Below are positions 36,080 to 45,801 of a stretch of 64,000 nt of DNA, one piece after another. The notes beneath the pieces are model-generated. The model ran no database searches. It was not told the origin of the DNA and saw nothing but the letters and a program-made list of their open reading frames with translations. Within the stretch, counting starts at the first letter, position 1. Each line of letters starts with the position of its first letter. Made by a program: the position numbers and the translations under genes. The DNA is taken from contig JAFVQU010000008.1 of the NCBI GenBank assembly GCA_017504625.1, positions 1 to 64,000 of the forward strand, in the 5' to 3' direction. This stretch comes from Clostridia bacterium (GTDB lineage: Bacteria > Bacillota > Clostridia > Oscillospirales > CAG-272).

Positions 36080-36364
36080 CTATTCACCCTCGGCTATGCG
36101 TTTTTCCATCTCGTCGTATATTTCCTCGGGGATAGCGCATTCAAGGATATTTGCTATCCTGTTTGACTTTCTCGCCTTCTTAAAGCAAGCTTCGGAGGGG
36201 CAAATATACGCGCCTCTGCCCGATTTCTTGCCGTTAAAGTCAAGAGATATCTCTCCCTCGGGGCTTCTTACTACTCTGATAAGCTCTTTTTTCGGTCTGT
36301 GCTCATTGCACCCTAAGCATTGGCGCATCGGGATCTTTTTTATTTTTTGCGTTTTACTATCCAT
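36080..36364 (-). CDS. rnpM: RNase P modulator RnpM (YlxR, DUF448)
   Basis: 94 residues. MRQCLGCNEHRPKKELIRVV and GRGAYICPSEACFKKARK are the two conserved blocks of the YlxR family. YlxR of Firmicutes has been reported to bind RNase P RNA and reduce its activity, hence RnpM. ATG at 36364 follows GAGGTG by six bases; an in-frame GTG lies within that site. It sits between nusA and ylxQ as usual. Confidence 0.93.
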   Translation of the reverse strand: MDSKTQKIKKIPMRQCLGCNEHRPKKELIRVVRSPEGEISLDFNGKKSGRGAYICPSEACFKKARKSNRIANILECAIPEEIYDEMEKRIAEGE

Positions 36365-36389
36365 AATAAGCACCTCGCCCTGATTTTGC

Positions 36390-37445
36390 TTACTGTACCG
36401 CGGGTCTTACCTTTTCAAGTCCCTCGGCGTTGATGTCGATCTTGATACCTGTAAGTCTTGCCGCAAGGCGAACGTTCTGTCCTTCCTTACCGATCGCAAG
36501 AGAAAGCTGATCGGGAGCAACTACCACGCGGCAGAATCTCTCGCTCTCCATCTCTGCGGAAATAACAGTTGCGGGAGAAAGAGCCGCCGTTACGTACTCC
36601 TCGGGGCTTTCGCTGTATTTTACGATATCGATCTTCTCGCCGCAGATCTCGTCAAGGATCGCGTCGATTCTCATTCCGTGAGCACCGATACATGCGCCGA
36701 CCGCGTCAACGCTCTCGTCACGCGAGTAAACGGCGATCTTGGTTCTCGAGCCCGCCTCACGCGAAACGCCCTTGATAACTACTACGCCGTCTGCGATCTC
36801 GGGTATCTCAAGCTCAAACATACGTCTGATAAAGCCGGGGTGAACTCTTGAAAGAGTTACAAGAGGACCTCGAAGCTCCTTGTTTACTTCCTGAATGAAT
36901 ACCTTTATTTTGTCGCCGACCTCGAAATACTCGCCGGGGATCTGCTCGGACTTGAGAAGAACCGCAGTTCCTGTTCCGGTGTCGAGAATTACGTTGCCGT
37001 TGTCGTAATCGATCTTAAGTACGGTAGCAGTGATGATCTCCTCGCGCTTGGACTCGTACGCCTCCTGCATTGCTCTGTGCTCGCCCTCGCGGATACCCTG
37101 AATGATAACCGATTTTGCCGCACCTGCGCTGAGTCTGCGGAAGAGCTTGGGCTTAACCTCGAACTCAACGGTTCCGCCAAGCACGTTTCTCTTGCTCATA
37201 GCCTTTGCGTCAACGAGAGAGATCTGAGTCATGGGATCCTCAACTACCTCAACGACCTCCTTCTGCTGATAAAGTCTTACGTCCTTCTTCGCGGGGTCGA
37301 TATGCACTCTTACGTTGGTATTGTTTCCAAATTCCTTCTTGAACGCGGAAATAAGCGCCGCCTCGATCTTTTCGATCATATAAGCCTGGGGAATACCCTT
37401 TTCCTTTTCAAGAAGCTCAAGTGCTGTAAAAAACTCTGTGTTCAT
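36390..37445 (-). CDS. nusA: Transcription termination/antitermination factor NusA
   Basis: 351 residues, the short Gram-positive form without the C-terminal acidic repeats. Order: N-terminal RNA polymerase-binding domain (EFFTALELLEKEKGIPQAYM), an S1 domain (about 135-200, with YFEVGDKIKVFIQEV), KH1 (AVGACIGAHGMRIDAI) and KH2 (LAIGKEGQNVRLAARLTG). NusA controls pausing, termination and rRNA antitermination. GAAAGGA lies 11 bases before the ATG. It follows rimP directly. Confidence 0.98.
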   Translation of the reverse strand: MNTEFFTALELLEKEKGIPQAYMIEKIEAALISAFKKEFGNNTNVRVHIDPAKKDVRLYQQKEVVEVVEDPMTQISLVDAKAMSKRNVLGGTVEFEVKPKLFRRLSAGAAKSVIIQGIREGEHRAMQEAYESKREEIITATVLKIDYDNGNVILDTGTGTAVLLKSEQIPGEYFEVGDKIKVFIQEVNKELRGPLVTLSRVHPGFIRRMFELEIPEIADGVVVIKGVSREAGSRTKIAVYSRDESVDAVGACIGAHGMRIDAILDEICGEKIDIVKYSESPEEYVTAALSPATVISAEMESERFCRVVVAPDQLSLAIGKEGQNVRLAARLTGIKIDINAEGLEKVRPAVQ

Positions 37446-37487
37446 GATTTATAATCCTTTCAATTCAATACGTTTATAGGAGTTACG

Positions 37488-37970
37488 TTAAATTTTTCCA
37501 AATTCAAAATAGGTTGCGATCTTTGCCACCTCGTCGGGCTTGAATGCGATCTTATTCTCGCCGACCTCAATTGCAATGCTGCCATCCTCGTCGTATCCGA
37601 CAAGCACTCCGCGGAAGAGCTTTGAGCCGTCGCGGGGCGCGTAAAGCTTAACCTCAACGTCCCAGCCCTCGCATGCCTCGATATGCTCGGGATATTTAAG
37701 CTCGCGCTCAATACCGGGCGAGGACACCTCAAGAATATAGGACTCAGCAATAGGATCAGCCTCGTCAAGAGGCGCATCTATCGCGCGGTGGAATTTTTCG
37801 CAATCCTCAATGGTGATGCCCTCTTCGTTGTCGATCGTGATACGAAGATGCTTATCTGCGCCTTCCTTTACGAACTCAACGTCCCAGATGTAATATCCAA
37901 GCTCGTCTGCCACGGGAGCGATTATCTCTCTTACGGTTGATGCAATGTTTTTTGTTCCGCCGTTCTTCAT
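37488..37970 (-). CDS. rimP: Ribosome maturation factor RimP
   Basis: 160 residues, normal length. RimP blocks: LGYYIWDVEFVKEGADKHLR, ITIDNEEGITIEDCEKFHRA, and EVSSPGIERELKYPEHIE. It assists late assembly of the 30S subunit. AAAGGG precedes the ATG by six bases. It is the first gene of the operon; a hairpin with a T-rich tail lies in its leader. Confidence 0.97.
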   Translation of the reverse strand: MKNGGTKNIASTVREIIAPVADELGYYIWDVEFVKEGADKHLRITIDNEEGITIEDCEKFHRAIDAPLDEADPIAESYILEVSSPGIERELKYPEHIEACEGWDVEVKLYAPRDGSKLFRGVLVGYDEDGSIAIEVGENKIAFKPDEVAKIATYFEFGKI

Positions 37971-38050
37971 TTTCTGCCCTTTCGTGTAATTACAAATTTG
38001 TTTTTCGTCTTATTTCTCAATGCTTTTTGAAAAAAGCCTCAAACAAAACT

Positions 38051-38081
38051 TATGAGTGGATTTTGACAACCCACTCATAAT
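38051..38081 (-). promoter_or_regulatory. Attenuator-like hairpin in the rimP-nusA leader
   Basis: TTATGAGTGG and CCACTCATAA pair perfectly around an 11-base loop. On the minus strand the stem is followed by GTTTTGTTTG, so it can act as an intrinsic terminator between the promoter at 38102-38130 and rimP. Confidence 0.6.
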
Positions 38082-38101
38082 CTTGCTATACATTCTACCT
38101 G

Positions 38102-38130
38102 ATTATAACACATTATTGCGTCAATTGCAA
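38102..38130 (-). promoter_or_regulatory. Promoter of the rimP-nusA-infB operon
   Basis: Minus strand TTGCAA (38125-38130), 17-base spacer ending in TGT, TATAAT (38102-38107): an extended -10 promoter. The stretch 38131-38250 is AT-rich with no gene seen. Confidence 0.75.
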
Positions 38131-38250
38131 TACTTTTTTAAAATTTTTTATTATTTTTTAAAATTTTTGATAAAAACACGCATTTTCGACATTTTTTTAG
38201 CACCTATAATAAAAAAAGGAAAACTTTAACGTAAAATTGCTCCAAATCTG

Positions 38251-38279
38251 TTTACAAAAGCCCAAACATATGATATAAT
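38251..38279 (+). promoter_or_regulatory. Promoter of the DUF2232-gdpP-rplI-dnaB operon
   Basis: TTTACA (38251-38256), 17-base spacer ending in TGA, TATAAT (38274-38279), with a second TATAAT nine bases later. Confidence 0.8.
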
Positions 38280-38369
38280 GATATAATGCTATAGTGCGGG
38301 GTGTAGCCTTTTTTAGAAAAACGGCTATTCTTACACGGAATCATAGCAAATCCTATGCGGAGGAATTCA

Positions 38370-39575
38370 ATGAACGATTACAGGCAAAAGCGCTCTCTTA
38401 ACGATCAAAAACTGAATATCAAGGTCGCAAGAGGCGGTATGCTTTCTTCCCCCGCCACACCGTCGCTCGTATTGGGAGGCGCGGCAGTGATCTGCTCGCT
38501 CATATCGCCCGCACTCGTTTTACAGTCGGGACTGACCGAGCTTATCAGTCTGCTCGTCTGCGCTATATGCGCATTCTGCACGGTCATCTGTCTAAAAGGA
38601 TTTCTTGCGCTGACAGCTCTTGCCGTGCTTGCATCCTTTATCGTGTCGCTTACAGGCTCGACCGTAACGCTTGCCTCGATCATCGGCCCGATATTCTCAA
38701 TCGCCTTTATCTCGGCGGCAATGTCGAGAAAAAATCACAGTGCGGCGATACCCGCAATTATGATACCCTTGATCAGCTACGCGCTCTCACTCGCTATCAC
38801 GCGCGACTTCATTCTTGCGCTCGCCTCACTTTATACTCTGCCGACCGCTCTCGCCCTTGGAATCATGAACAGACGCGAAAGCTCAAAATCATCGGCGGTG
38901 CTTACGGGCACGATAACATTCAGCGCGACGACCGTCGCTCTGCTTGCTGCAATCATATATCTGACGTATGGCTCGCTTACGCCCGACACGGTAAAGATCG
39001 CGTCGAATGACCTTGCGTATACGATATCCTACTACTGTGAGATCGCAATTGACGCCGCGGGTAACGTCATGACCCCCGAGATCAATCAGATCATATCCTC
39101 GTCGACCGATACCTTTATCAATATGCTCCCCGGAGCCGTTGTCGCATCGGCGTATATAGTTTCATATATTTGTCAGTCAATTTCGGTTACTCTCTCAGAG
39201 AGAATGGGCTATGAGGCACCCAAGGATAACTACATCACGGCGGATATTTATACTGCGATAGTTTTCGCGGCCGCTTACCTTGTTTCCTTTGCATCGGGCG
39301 CATCGGGCGGCACGTCACTTGCGGCGGTCGTGGGAAGCAATATATCTCTTATGCTCACACCCTGTCTTTTCATCGTCGGATTGAGATCACTCAAGCTTAT
39401 GCCGTATAAGCTCGGCATTATAGGCATACTGTTCTCAATGGGCACGATAATCCTTATATTCGTTTCGTCATCCTCTGCCTTCACCGTGTTTGCCATTGCG
39501 GGAGCCGCGTATACGGTAATAAACTCGGTAGATGCATGGGCAAAGCAACATTACAGTAAAGGAGAAAACAAATGA
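38370..39575 (+). CDS. DUF2232 family membrane protein (YybS-like)
   Basis: 401 residues, with nine or so hydrophobic segments. ATG at 38370 follows GGAGG by six bases. Position directly before gdpP and rplI, and the multi-spanning pattern, match the YybS/DUF2232 family of Firmicutes, which resembles small-molecule transporter membrane domains but has no proven function. Its stop overlaps the gdpP start by four bases (ATGA). A role linked to c-di-AMP or envelope homeostasis is possible by context only. Confidence 0.85.
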   Translation: MNDYRQKRSLNDQKLNIKVARGGMLSSPATPSLVLGGAAVICSLISPALVLQSGLTELISLLVCAICAFCTVICLKGFLALTALAVLASFIVSLTGSTVTLASIIGPIFSIAFISAAMSRKNHSAAIPAIMIPLISYALSLAITRDFILALASLYTLPTALALGIMNRRESSKSSAVLTGTITFSATTVALLAAIIYLTYGSLTPDTVKIASNDLAYTISYYCEIAIDAAGNVMTPEINQIISSSTDTFINMLPGAVVASAYIVSYICQSISVTLSERMGYEAPKDNYITADIYTAIVFAAAYLVSFASGASGGTSLAAVVGSNISLMLTPCLFIVGLRSLKLMPYKLGIIGILFSMGTIILIFVSSSSAFTVFAIAGAAYTVINSVDAWAKQHYSKGENK

Positions 39576-41761
39576 GTAATAACCACAGCTTTACAAAGCA
39601 AAGCACGGCGGCGTCACGACGCACCGAAAGGTTTAATACCGACCTCACCTTCCCTTTGATATTCTGTGCCGTTGAGGCGACGGTTCTTCTTATATTCACC
39701 GCAGCACTCAACCTTTTCTTCAACGTCGACGGCAAGAGCAGCACGACGCGCGTTATCCTCCTTGCGATAATTCTCTTCTATATTTTCTCGGCGGGAACAG
39801 TATCCTTGCTTTACCTGCTCAGAGCAAGTAAGACAAAAAAAGCTCTCCACGAGGCGAATCAGATCCAGACCGAAACATACGATATGTTCAAATACGTCAT
39901 CGACCTTCCCTACGCCATCGTAAGCGCTGAAGGAAGCGTCAAGATCATGAACGGCGCGCTTCAGGATATTCTCGGATACAAGAACGCGATAAGCGGAATC
40001 GGCTTTTCCGAAATATGCTCGATACCTATGAAGAACATCATTGCCGGAGCAAAGAACAAGGACGATTATCTTGCCGAAACGATCTACGATCTTCCCGGAG
40101 AATCGGCGGGCGGCGAATCGACCGTTGCAAGACTTGCGGACGCAAGACGCTACGAGGTTATATCCTACATTCTCAAGGTTCGCGGTGAAAATTACTACTT
40201 CACCGTTTTCAAGGACGTTGAGGACTACATGACCGCTCTCGAGCGCGAGGCTGACGAAAGCCCTGTTGTCGCTTATATACTGCTTGACAACCTTCAAGAG
40301 CTTACTCAGTATATCAGAGCGGACTACCGCGCGGCTTCGGCTGAAATAGAAAACATCCTTCAATCCTGGGTAGCCGAGATGAACGGCTTTATCAGGGAAT
40401 ACGATAACGATAAATACGTTGCGGTCTTTTCCAAAAAGGAGCTTGACCGCCAGATGCACAACGATTTTGAGATCCAGCACAGAATAATGGATCTTGAGAT
40501 CGGTGATAACAGCTTCCCCGTCACGATATCAATGGGTATCGCGTCACGAGGAGAGTCTATACGCGATATCGAGCGTGACGCTCACCACGCCCTCAACGTC
40601 GCTATAAAGCGCGGAGGAAACCAGGTAGCCGTCAAGCGAGAGGACTCAACGGGATACATCTTCTTTGGCGGAACTCACAAAACTATGGAAAAGAACACCG
40701 CTATCCAGTCAAGAGTAAGTAAGGATATACTTGAGGACAGAATAAAATCTGCTTCAAACGTGCTTATAATGGGTCACGCTAATCCCGACTTCGACTCAAT
40801 AGGCTCTTGCGTGGGCATGGCAAGATTTGCTATGTCGGTGCTTAAGCGCCACTCGAAGAGCAAGGCTCTCCCCGAGGAAAGAGTCAATATCGTGGTCAAC
40901 AGAGATAGCGAAACCTTCTCACTCTGCTTCGAACAGCTCAGCCAGGCAAAAATATACGAGGATATATTCATCGGTCACGAGGCGGCTCGCGATCTCGTAA
41001 CACCAGAAACGGTACTTATAATCTGTGACGTTAATAACCCCGCTATATACGAATCCCCCGAGCTTGCAGAGGCGGCCTCGCAGATCGCGGTAATCGACCA
41101 CCACAGACTTGCTTCAACGCTTCCCTTTGAGCCCTTCCTTCAGTATATAGAAACCACAAAGTCGTCCGCATCCGAGATAGTTACCGAAATTCTTTTCAGC
41201 TCGGAATACAGCAACGATATACAAAAGGGAGAAGCAGAGCTTCTTTTGTCGGGCATTATGCTTGACACGAACAGCTTTACAAGAAATGCGGGCTCACAGA
41301 CCTTTGATATGGTACACAATCTCTACTCAAAGGGTGCTCACACCGAGGTCGTGCGCGAGTTCTTCAACGAATCGGTCGAGGAGCTTATGCTATCCGGCGA
41401 ATTCGAGTCACGCGCTCAGATCTACCGCAACAACGTTGCTATCACATGGATGACGCTTGACCGACCCGCCACACCCGAGGACAGAATAGTAGCCTCAAAG
41501 GTAGCGGATAAGCTTCTGAAGATCAAGGGTGTTCAGGCATCCTTCGCGCTTCTCAAGATCGACAACGACGTAGTTATCTCGGGACGCTCCAAGGGCGACG
41601 TAAACGTTCAGCTCATTCTTGAAAGACTAAAGGGCGGCGGTCATTTTGACGCGGCTGGCGCGCAGGTGCGCGACGTAGGTCTTGGCGGAGCAAGAGAGAT
41701 GCTTACCGACGCGATAGACAATTACTTTGAGTACGATCACCGTAACGAAGACGACAAATAA
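39572..41761 (+). CDS. gdpP: Cyclic-di-AMP phosphodiesterase GdpP
   Basis: 729 residues. Two transmembrane helices (about 25-50 and 60-85), a PAS-like domain ([20 protein letters not shown]), a degenerate GGDEF domain (about 215-345, lacking the GGDEF signature), then a DHH domain: [25 protein letters not shown], and VIDHHRLAS. The DHHA1 domain ends with [11 protein letters not shown]. GdpP hydrolyses c-di-AMP to pApA; the degenerate GGDEF part is typical. Membrane-bound. It lies 26 bases before rplI, a conserved order. Confidence 0.96.
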   Translation: MSNNHSFTKQSTAASRRTERFNTDLTFPLIFCAVEATVLLIFTAALNLFFNVDGKSSTTRVILLAIILFYIFSAGTVSLLYLLRASKTKKALHEANQIQTETYDMFKYVIDLPYAIVSAEGSVKIMNGALQDILGYKNAISGIGFSEICSIPMKNIIAGAKNKDDYLAETIYDLPGESAGGESTVARLADARRYEVISYILKVRGENYYFTVFKDVEDYMTALEREADESPVVAYILLDNLQELTQYIRADYRAASAEIENILQSWVAEMNGFIREYDNDKYVAVFSKKELDRQMHNDFEIQHRIMDLEIGDNSFPVTISMGIASRGESIRDIERDAHHALNVAIKRGGNQVAVKREDSTGYIFFGGTHKTMEKNTAIQSRVSKDILEDRIKSASNVLIMGHANPDFDSIGSCVGMARFAMSVLKRHSKSKALPEERVNIVVNRDSETFSLCFEQLSQAKIYEDIFIGHEAARDLVTPETVLIICDVNNPAIYESPELAEAASQIAVIDHHRLASTLPFEPFLQYIETTKSSASEIVTEILFSSEYSNDIQKGEAELLLSGIMLDTNSFTRNAGSQTFDMVHNLYSKGAHTEVVREFFNESVEELMLSGEFESRAQIYRNNVAITWMTLDRPATPEDRIVASKVADKLLKIKGVQASFALLKIDNDVVISGRSKGDVNVQLILERLKGGGHFDAAGAQVRDVGLGGAREMLTDAIDNYFEYDHRNEDDK

Positions 41762-41787
41762 ATTTCAAACGACAGGAGAACACAAAA

Positions 41788-42231
41788 ATGAAAGTATTAC
41801 TTTTAGCAGACGTAAAGGGTCAGGGCAAAAAGGATCAGATAGTTGAGGTATCCGACGGATACGCGCGCAATTTTCTCTTCCCCAAGAAGCTCGCGGTAGT
41901 AGCGGACGCAAAGGTCATGTCCGAAACCAAGAGCAAGGAGGAGGCAAAGCAGTTCAGACTCAAGGAGGAGAAGGCGGCGGCGAAGGCGCTTTGCGAAAAG
42001 CTTGCTACCCTCACCGTGACCGTAACCGCAACCGCGGGAGCTGACGGCAGACTTTACGGCTCGGTAACCGCAAAGGATATCGCCGAGAAGCTTATGGCTC
42101 AGCACAAAATCGAGATCGACAAGAGAAAGCTTGTTCTGAACGAAAACATCAAGACCTTCGGAACCTACGAAATAGACGTCAAGGTTTATCCCGAGATAAG
42201 CGGAAAGCTTAAGGTCAAGGTCACCGAGTAA
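41788..42231 (+). CDS. rplI: 50S ribosomal protein L9
   Basis: 147 residues. The N-terminal signature is [20 protein letters not shown] followed by [17 protein letters not shown]. The long connecting helix and C-terminal domain ([18 protein letters not shown]) are complete. It binds 23S rRNA at the base of the L1 stalk. AGGAGA lies upstream of the ATG. Confidence 0.98.
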   Translation: MKVLLLADVKGQGKKDQIVEVSDGYARNFLFPKKLAVVADAKVMSETKSKEEAKQFRLKEEKAAAKALCEKLATLTVTVTATAGADGRLYGSVTAKDIAEKLMAQHKIEIDKRKLVLNENIKTFGTYEIDVKVYPEISGKLKVKVTE

Positions 42232-42292
42232 TTTTATTTCAACCGAGCAAAATGAAAATTGCCGCGTCACGCGGCGGAAATGAGAAAAACAA

Positions 42293-43648
42293 ATGGCTGA
42301 AGATATCATCAGAAAATTACCCTTCTCCGCAATAGCTGAGCAGTCGCTTCTCGGATCTATACTGATAGATCCCGATTCTATAAATCAGATTGCGGATCTT
42401 ATTTCTGCGGATGATTTCTATCTTGAAAATCACAGACAGATATATCTCGCTATGCACTCGCTCTATCTTACCAACAATCAGATAGACGTCGTAACGCTTA
42501 TTGACGAGCTTGTCAAAAAGGGTGTGTACTCAAAATCGGGCGGCGAGGACTACATAAAGGTCATTGCTCAGACCGTACCCAACTCTATCAACGTCAAGGA
42601 TTATGCAAAGATAGTCAAGGACAAGAGCGTTTTGCGCCAGCTTATCGCGATGTGCGACGAGGTATCCGACGTATCCTACTCCGAGCAGGACGAGGTGCCC
42701 GCAATACTTGAATCGGCACAGAGCAAGCTTTACAGCATAACTCAAGGCAGAGAAACAAAGAACTTTAAGCATATAAGAGAGGTTCTTACCGACGTTTACG
42801 CACATTTAAAGGCGTTGGCTACCGATCCGAATGCCAATCATGGCACGGCGACGGGCTTCCGTTCGCTTGACCGCGTTCTTGCGGGAATGGGAAACGGCGA
42901 CCTCGTTATTGTCGGAGCGCGTCCCGGTATGGGTAAGACCTCGTTCTGTCTTAATATAGGAACGAACGTAGCAAAGCAATCGGGAAAGGCAGTTGCCATC
43001 TTCTCGCTTGAAATGTCGGCAGATCAGCTTGTAAGCCGTATTATATCGAGCGAAGCTCTCGTTGACAGCTATTCGCTCAGAACGGGACAGCTCAAGCCTG
43101 AGGAATGGGATCACATCGCTCAGGCGGCGTCAAGCCTTGCGGGCTGCGACATACTTATTGACGACACTCCCGGCATCAGCGTTACCGCAATGAAGGCAAA
43201 GCTCCGCCGCGTGCAGAATCTCGGACTCGTAGTTATCGACTACCTCCAGCTCATGCAGTCGGACAGAAGAATAGAAAACCGCGTGCAAGAGGTCAGCGAG
43301 ATCTCGCGCTCACTCAAGATACTCGCAAAGGAGCTTAACGTTCCCGTTATCTGCTGCTCTCAGCTTTCCCGAGGAACAGAGGCAAATAAGGACAAGCGTC
43401 CCATGCTCTCTCATCTTCGTGAATCGGGATCTATCGAGCAGGATGCCGACGTTATCATATTCCTTTACCGCGATGAATACTACAAGAATGCGGAGGGCGG
43501 TGACGCAGTTCCCTCTGACACAGAGCAGAACATTGCCGAAGTCATCGTGGCAAAGAACCGTCACGGCTCAACCGATACCGTAAAGGTCGGCTGGACGGGA
43601 AGATACACGAGATTCCGCGAGATCGCCCAGGAAAGCACTCCGGTCTGA
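42293..43648 (+). CDS. dnaB: Replicative DNA helicase DnaB
   Basis: 451 residues. The N-terminal helical domain (PFSAIAEQSLLGSILIDPDS) is followed by the RecA-like ATPase with Walker A VGARPGMGKTSF near residue 205, Walker B LVVIDYLQLM near 315, and SQLSRGTEANKDKRPMLSHL with arginine-finger elements. The enzyme unwinds DNA ahead of the replisome. The gap from rplI is 61 bases and the ribosome binding site is weak. Confidence 0.98.
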   Translation: MAEDIIRKLPFSAIAEQSLLGSILIDPDSINQIADLISADDFYLENHRQIYLAMHSLYLTNNQIDVVTLIDELVKKGVYSKSGGEDYIKVIAQTVPNSINVKDYAKIVKDKSVLRQLIAMCDEVSDVSYSEQDEVPAILESAQSKLYSITQGRETKNFKHIREVLTDVYAHLKALATDPNANHGTATGFRSLDRVLAGMGNGDLVIVGARPGMGKTSFCLNIGTNVAKQSGKAVAIFSLEMSADQLVSRIISSEALVDSYSLRTGQLKPEEWDHIAQAASSLAGCDILIDDTPGISVTAMKAKLRRVQNLGLVVIDYLQLMQSDRRIENRVQEVSEISRSLKILAKELNVPVICCSQLSRGTEANKDKRPMLSHLRESGSIEQDADVIIFLYRDEYYKNAEGGDAVPSDTEQNIAEVIVAKNRHGSTDTVKVGWTGRYTRFREIAQESTPV

Positions 43649-43693
43649 TAATTACACCGGACAAGCAATACAAGGAAGAAAGGAGGATGCCAA

Positions 43694-45097
43694 ATGAAAC
43701 GATTTCCCGATTTTTTTCGCGAGCCGCATAAGCTTTTGAATGTGGACGATACCGAGCCCGTGCTGGTCGCGCTTTCGGGCGGCGCCGATTCCCGCGCGCT
43801 TTTGCAGCTTCTTTATGAAGCGAGTCACAATCTTGGCTTCCCTCTTTACGCCGCTCACGTAAATCATAATATCAGAACTCAAGAATACGGAAACGAGGCC
43901 AAAAGGGACGAGCAATTTTGCAGTGAGCTATGCGCTTCCCTTGGAGTCAAGCTGTTTACCTTGAGCACGGACGTGCCAGGTCACGCGCGCGACACAAAAA
44001 CCAGCATTGAAACCTCGGCAAGAGAGGTCAGATATTCCTTCTTTGAAAAAGTCATGCTGGAAAACGGAATCCGAATACTTGCAACCGCGCACAATGCAGA
44101 CGATAATCTTGAAACGCTGATATTCCGTCTTGCAAGAGGATGCGGAATTGAAGGAATGGGCGGAATTCCCGAAGTGCGCTCTATGCCGACTATTAACGGC
44201 GGCGTAGCCGTTCGTCCGTTGCTTACCGCAACCAAGGCGGAGATCCTTGACTTCTGCCGTGAGAACGATCTCGAATACGTCAACGACAGCACGAATTTTG
44301 AGGACGATTGCACGCGCAACCGCATAAGACACAATATCATCCCCGAGCTTGTTGAGCTTTTCAGTGCTCCGCAAAAAGCGGCGACACGTCTTGCGCAGTT
44401 AGCAAGCTCAGATGCCGAATATCTTGATATGACCGCACGCGATCTTCTTTCAAAATCAGGCGGCGTGATCGAAATCAAGAAGCTTAATTCCCTACACGTA
44501 TCAATTGCATCGCGAGTTATCTCAATAGCGTACAGCGCTGTGGCGGACACTTATCTCGAGCAAACGCATATTGACGCGGTGCTAAAGCTTGCACGCGAGG
44601 GTATTGCACACTCATCAGTATCTCTTCCCCGCAAAATTGCGGCAAGAATAGAGGAAAACAAGCTTATTTTCGTCCCCGATAAAACGAGAAGCGCATCGGA
44701 GGATTATTGCCAAACGCTCAAATCAGGTATCAACGTAATACCAAGTCAGGATTTTGCAATCCTTCTCGGCGACGCGACTGAGCATATTTCAGAAGCTGAC
44801 GGTGTCAGTTATTCGTTTTTTTCGTCAGCGAAGCTTAAAATTGACGCAACCGATATTCTCGTTGCCCGAAATCGCCGCGAGGGTGATACGATCCGCGACG
44901 GCAGAATGACGAAAAAGGTCAAAAAGCTCTTGTGCGATAAGAAAATCGCACTTGACGATCGGGATACGCTCCCATTCGTTTGTTGCGGCGATGAAATAAT
45001 ATATATCCCCGCCTGCGCCGTTGCCGACGCATATAAATCAGGCAAAAACGATGCTTTTACGCAAATAACTATATACAAAAAGGATACACAGAGGTAA
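43694..45097 (+). CDS. tilS: tRNA(Ile)-lysidine synthase
   Basis: 467 residues. PP-loop motif VALSGGADSRALLQLL near residue 25, HVNHNIR near 60, and ATAHNADDNLETLIFRLARG near 130 identify TilS. The C-terminal part (NRREGDTIRDGRMTKKVKKL) is the TilS substrate-binding domain. It makes lysidine at C34 of the AUA-reading isoleucine tRNA and is essential. AAAGGAGG precedes the ATG. Genes tilS-hpt-ftsH in this order are widespread in Firmicutes. Confidence 0.96.
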   Translation: MKRFPDFFREPHKLLNVDDTEPVLVALSGGADSRALLQLLYEASHNLGFPLYAAHVNHNIRTQEYGNEAKRDEQFCSELCASLGVKLFTLSTDVPGHARDTKTSIETSAREVRYSFFEKVMLENGIRILATAHNADDNLETLIFRLARGCGIEGMGGIPEVRSMPTINGGVAVRPLLTATKAEILDFCRENDLEYVNDSTNFEDDCTRNRIRHNIIPELVELFSAPQKAATRLAQLASSDAEYLDMTARDLLSKSGGVIEIKKLNSLHVSIASRVISIAYSAVADTYLEQTHIDAVLKLAREGIAHSSVSLPRKIAARIEENKLIFVPDKTRSASEDYCQTLKSGINVIPSQDFAILLGDATEHISEADGVSYSFFSSAKLKIDATDILVARNRREGDTIRDGRMTKKVKKLLCDKKIALDDRDTLPFVCCGDEIIYIPACAVADAYKSGKNDAFTQITIYKKDTQR

Positions 45098-45101
45098 AGA
45101 A

Positions 45102-45647
45102 ATGCTTAAAGACGTTGAAAGAATACTTATTGATGAAAAAGAGCTTGACGAGATAACCTCCCGACTTGCAGACAAAATAAATCACGATTATAAGGACTCT
45201 GATAAGCCGCTTATTCTGCTTATCATACTCAAGGGCTCTCTCGTATTTGCATCCGATCTTATGAAAAAGATCAATCTTCCCCTTGAGCTTGAATTTATGA
45301 AGGTTTCTTCATACGGCGCGGGCACTAAAACCTCGGGCGAGATCAAGATACATCTTGATCTTATGCGCGACCACCTCGAACAGTACGATCTTCTCATCAT
45401 CGAGGACATAGTTGACAGCGGAAGAACCCTTTCAAGACTGACCCAGCTCCTCAAAAACAGAAACGCCAACAGCGTGCGCACCTGCACTCTGCTTGACAAG
45501 CCCTCTCGCCGAGAGGTAGATTTTGCGCCCGATTATTGCGGCGCTCAGATAGCTGACGAGTTCGTTATAGGTTACGGACTTGACTACAACGAAAAATACA
45601 GAAATCTCCCCTTCGTAGGAATTCTCAAGCGTGAGATATACTCGTAA
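45102..45647 (+). CDS. hpt: Hypoxanthine phosphoribosyltransferase
   Basis: 181 residues. The PRPP-binding motif is LLIIEDIVDSGRTLSRL near residue 100. KVSSYGAGTKTSGEI is the flexible loop and YGLDYNEKYRNLPFVGIL is the C-terminal signature. It salvages hypoxanthine (and often guanine) to the nucleotide. It starts four bases after the tilS stop, with AGAGG upstream, so the two are co-translated. Confidence 0.97.
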   Translation: MLKDVERILIDEKELDEITSRLADKINHDYKDSDKPLILLIILKGSLVFASDLMKKINLPLELEFMKVSSYGAGTKTSGEIKIHLDLMRDHLEQYDLLIIEDIVDSGRTLSRLTQLLKNRNANSVRTCTLLDKPSRREVDFAPDYCGAQIADEFVIGYGLDYNEKYRNLPFVGILKREIYS

Positions 45648-45676
45648 AATTCGGACAAACATTACAAGGACTTCAC

Positions 45677-45703
45677 CTTGTATTAACATAAAAATGCTAT
45701 AAT
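45677..45703 (+). promoter_or_regulatory. Weak promoter candidate before ftsH
   Basis: TATAAT (45698-45703) has only a poor -35 (CTTGTA, 15-base spacer). A TACAAGG/CCTTGTA stem just upstream may end the hpt transcript. Confidence 0.3.
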
Positions 45704-45801
45704 ATAGCGAAATTTCAACGTAAGATATATTTGTGCGGCTTTATTTGGCATATAATCATTAAAGAATGCCGCAAACAGTAAAACACCATTGGAGGAAATA
45801 A

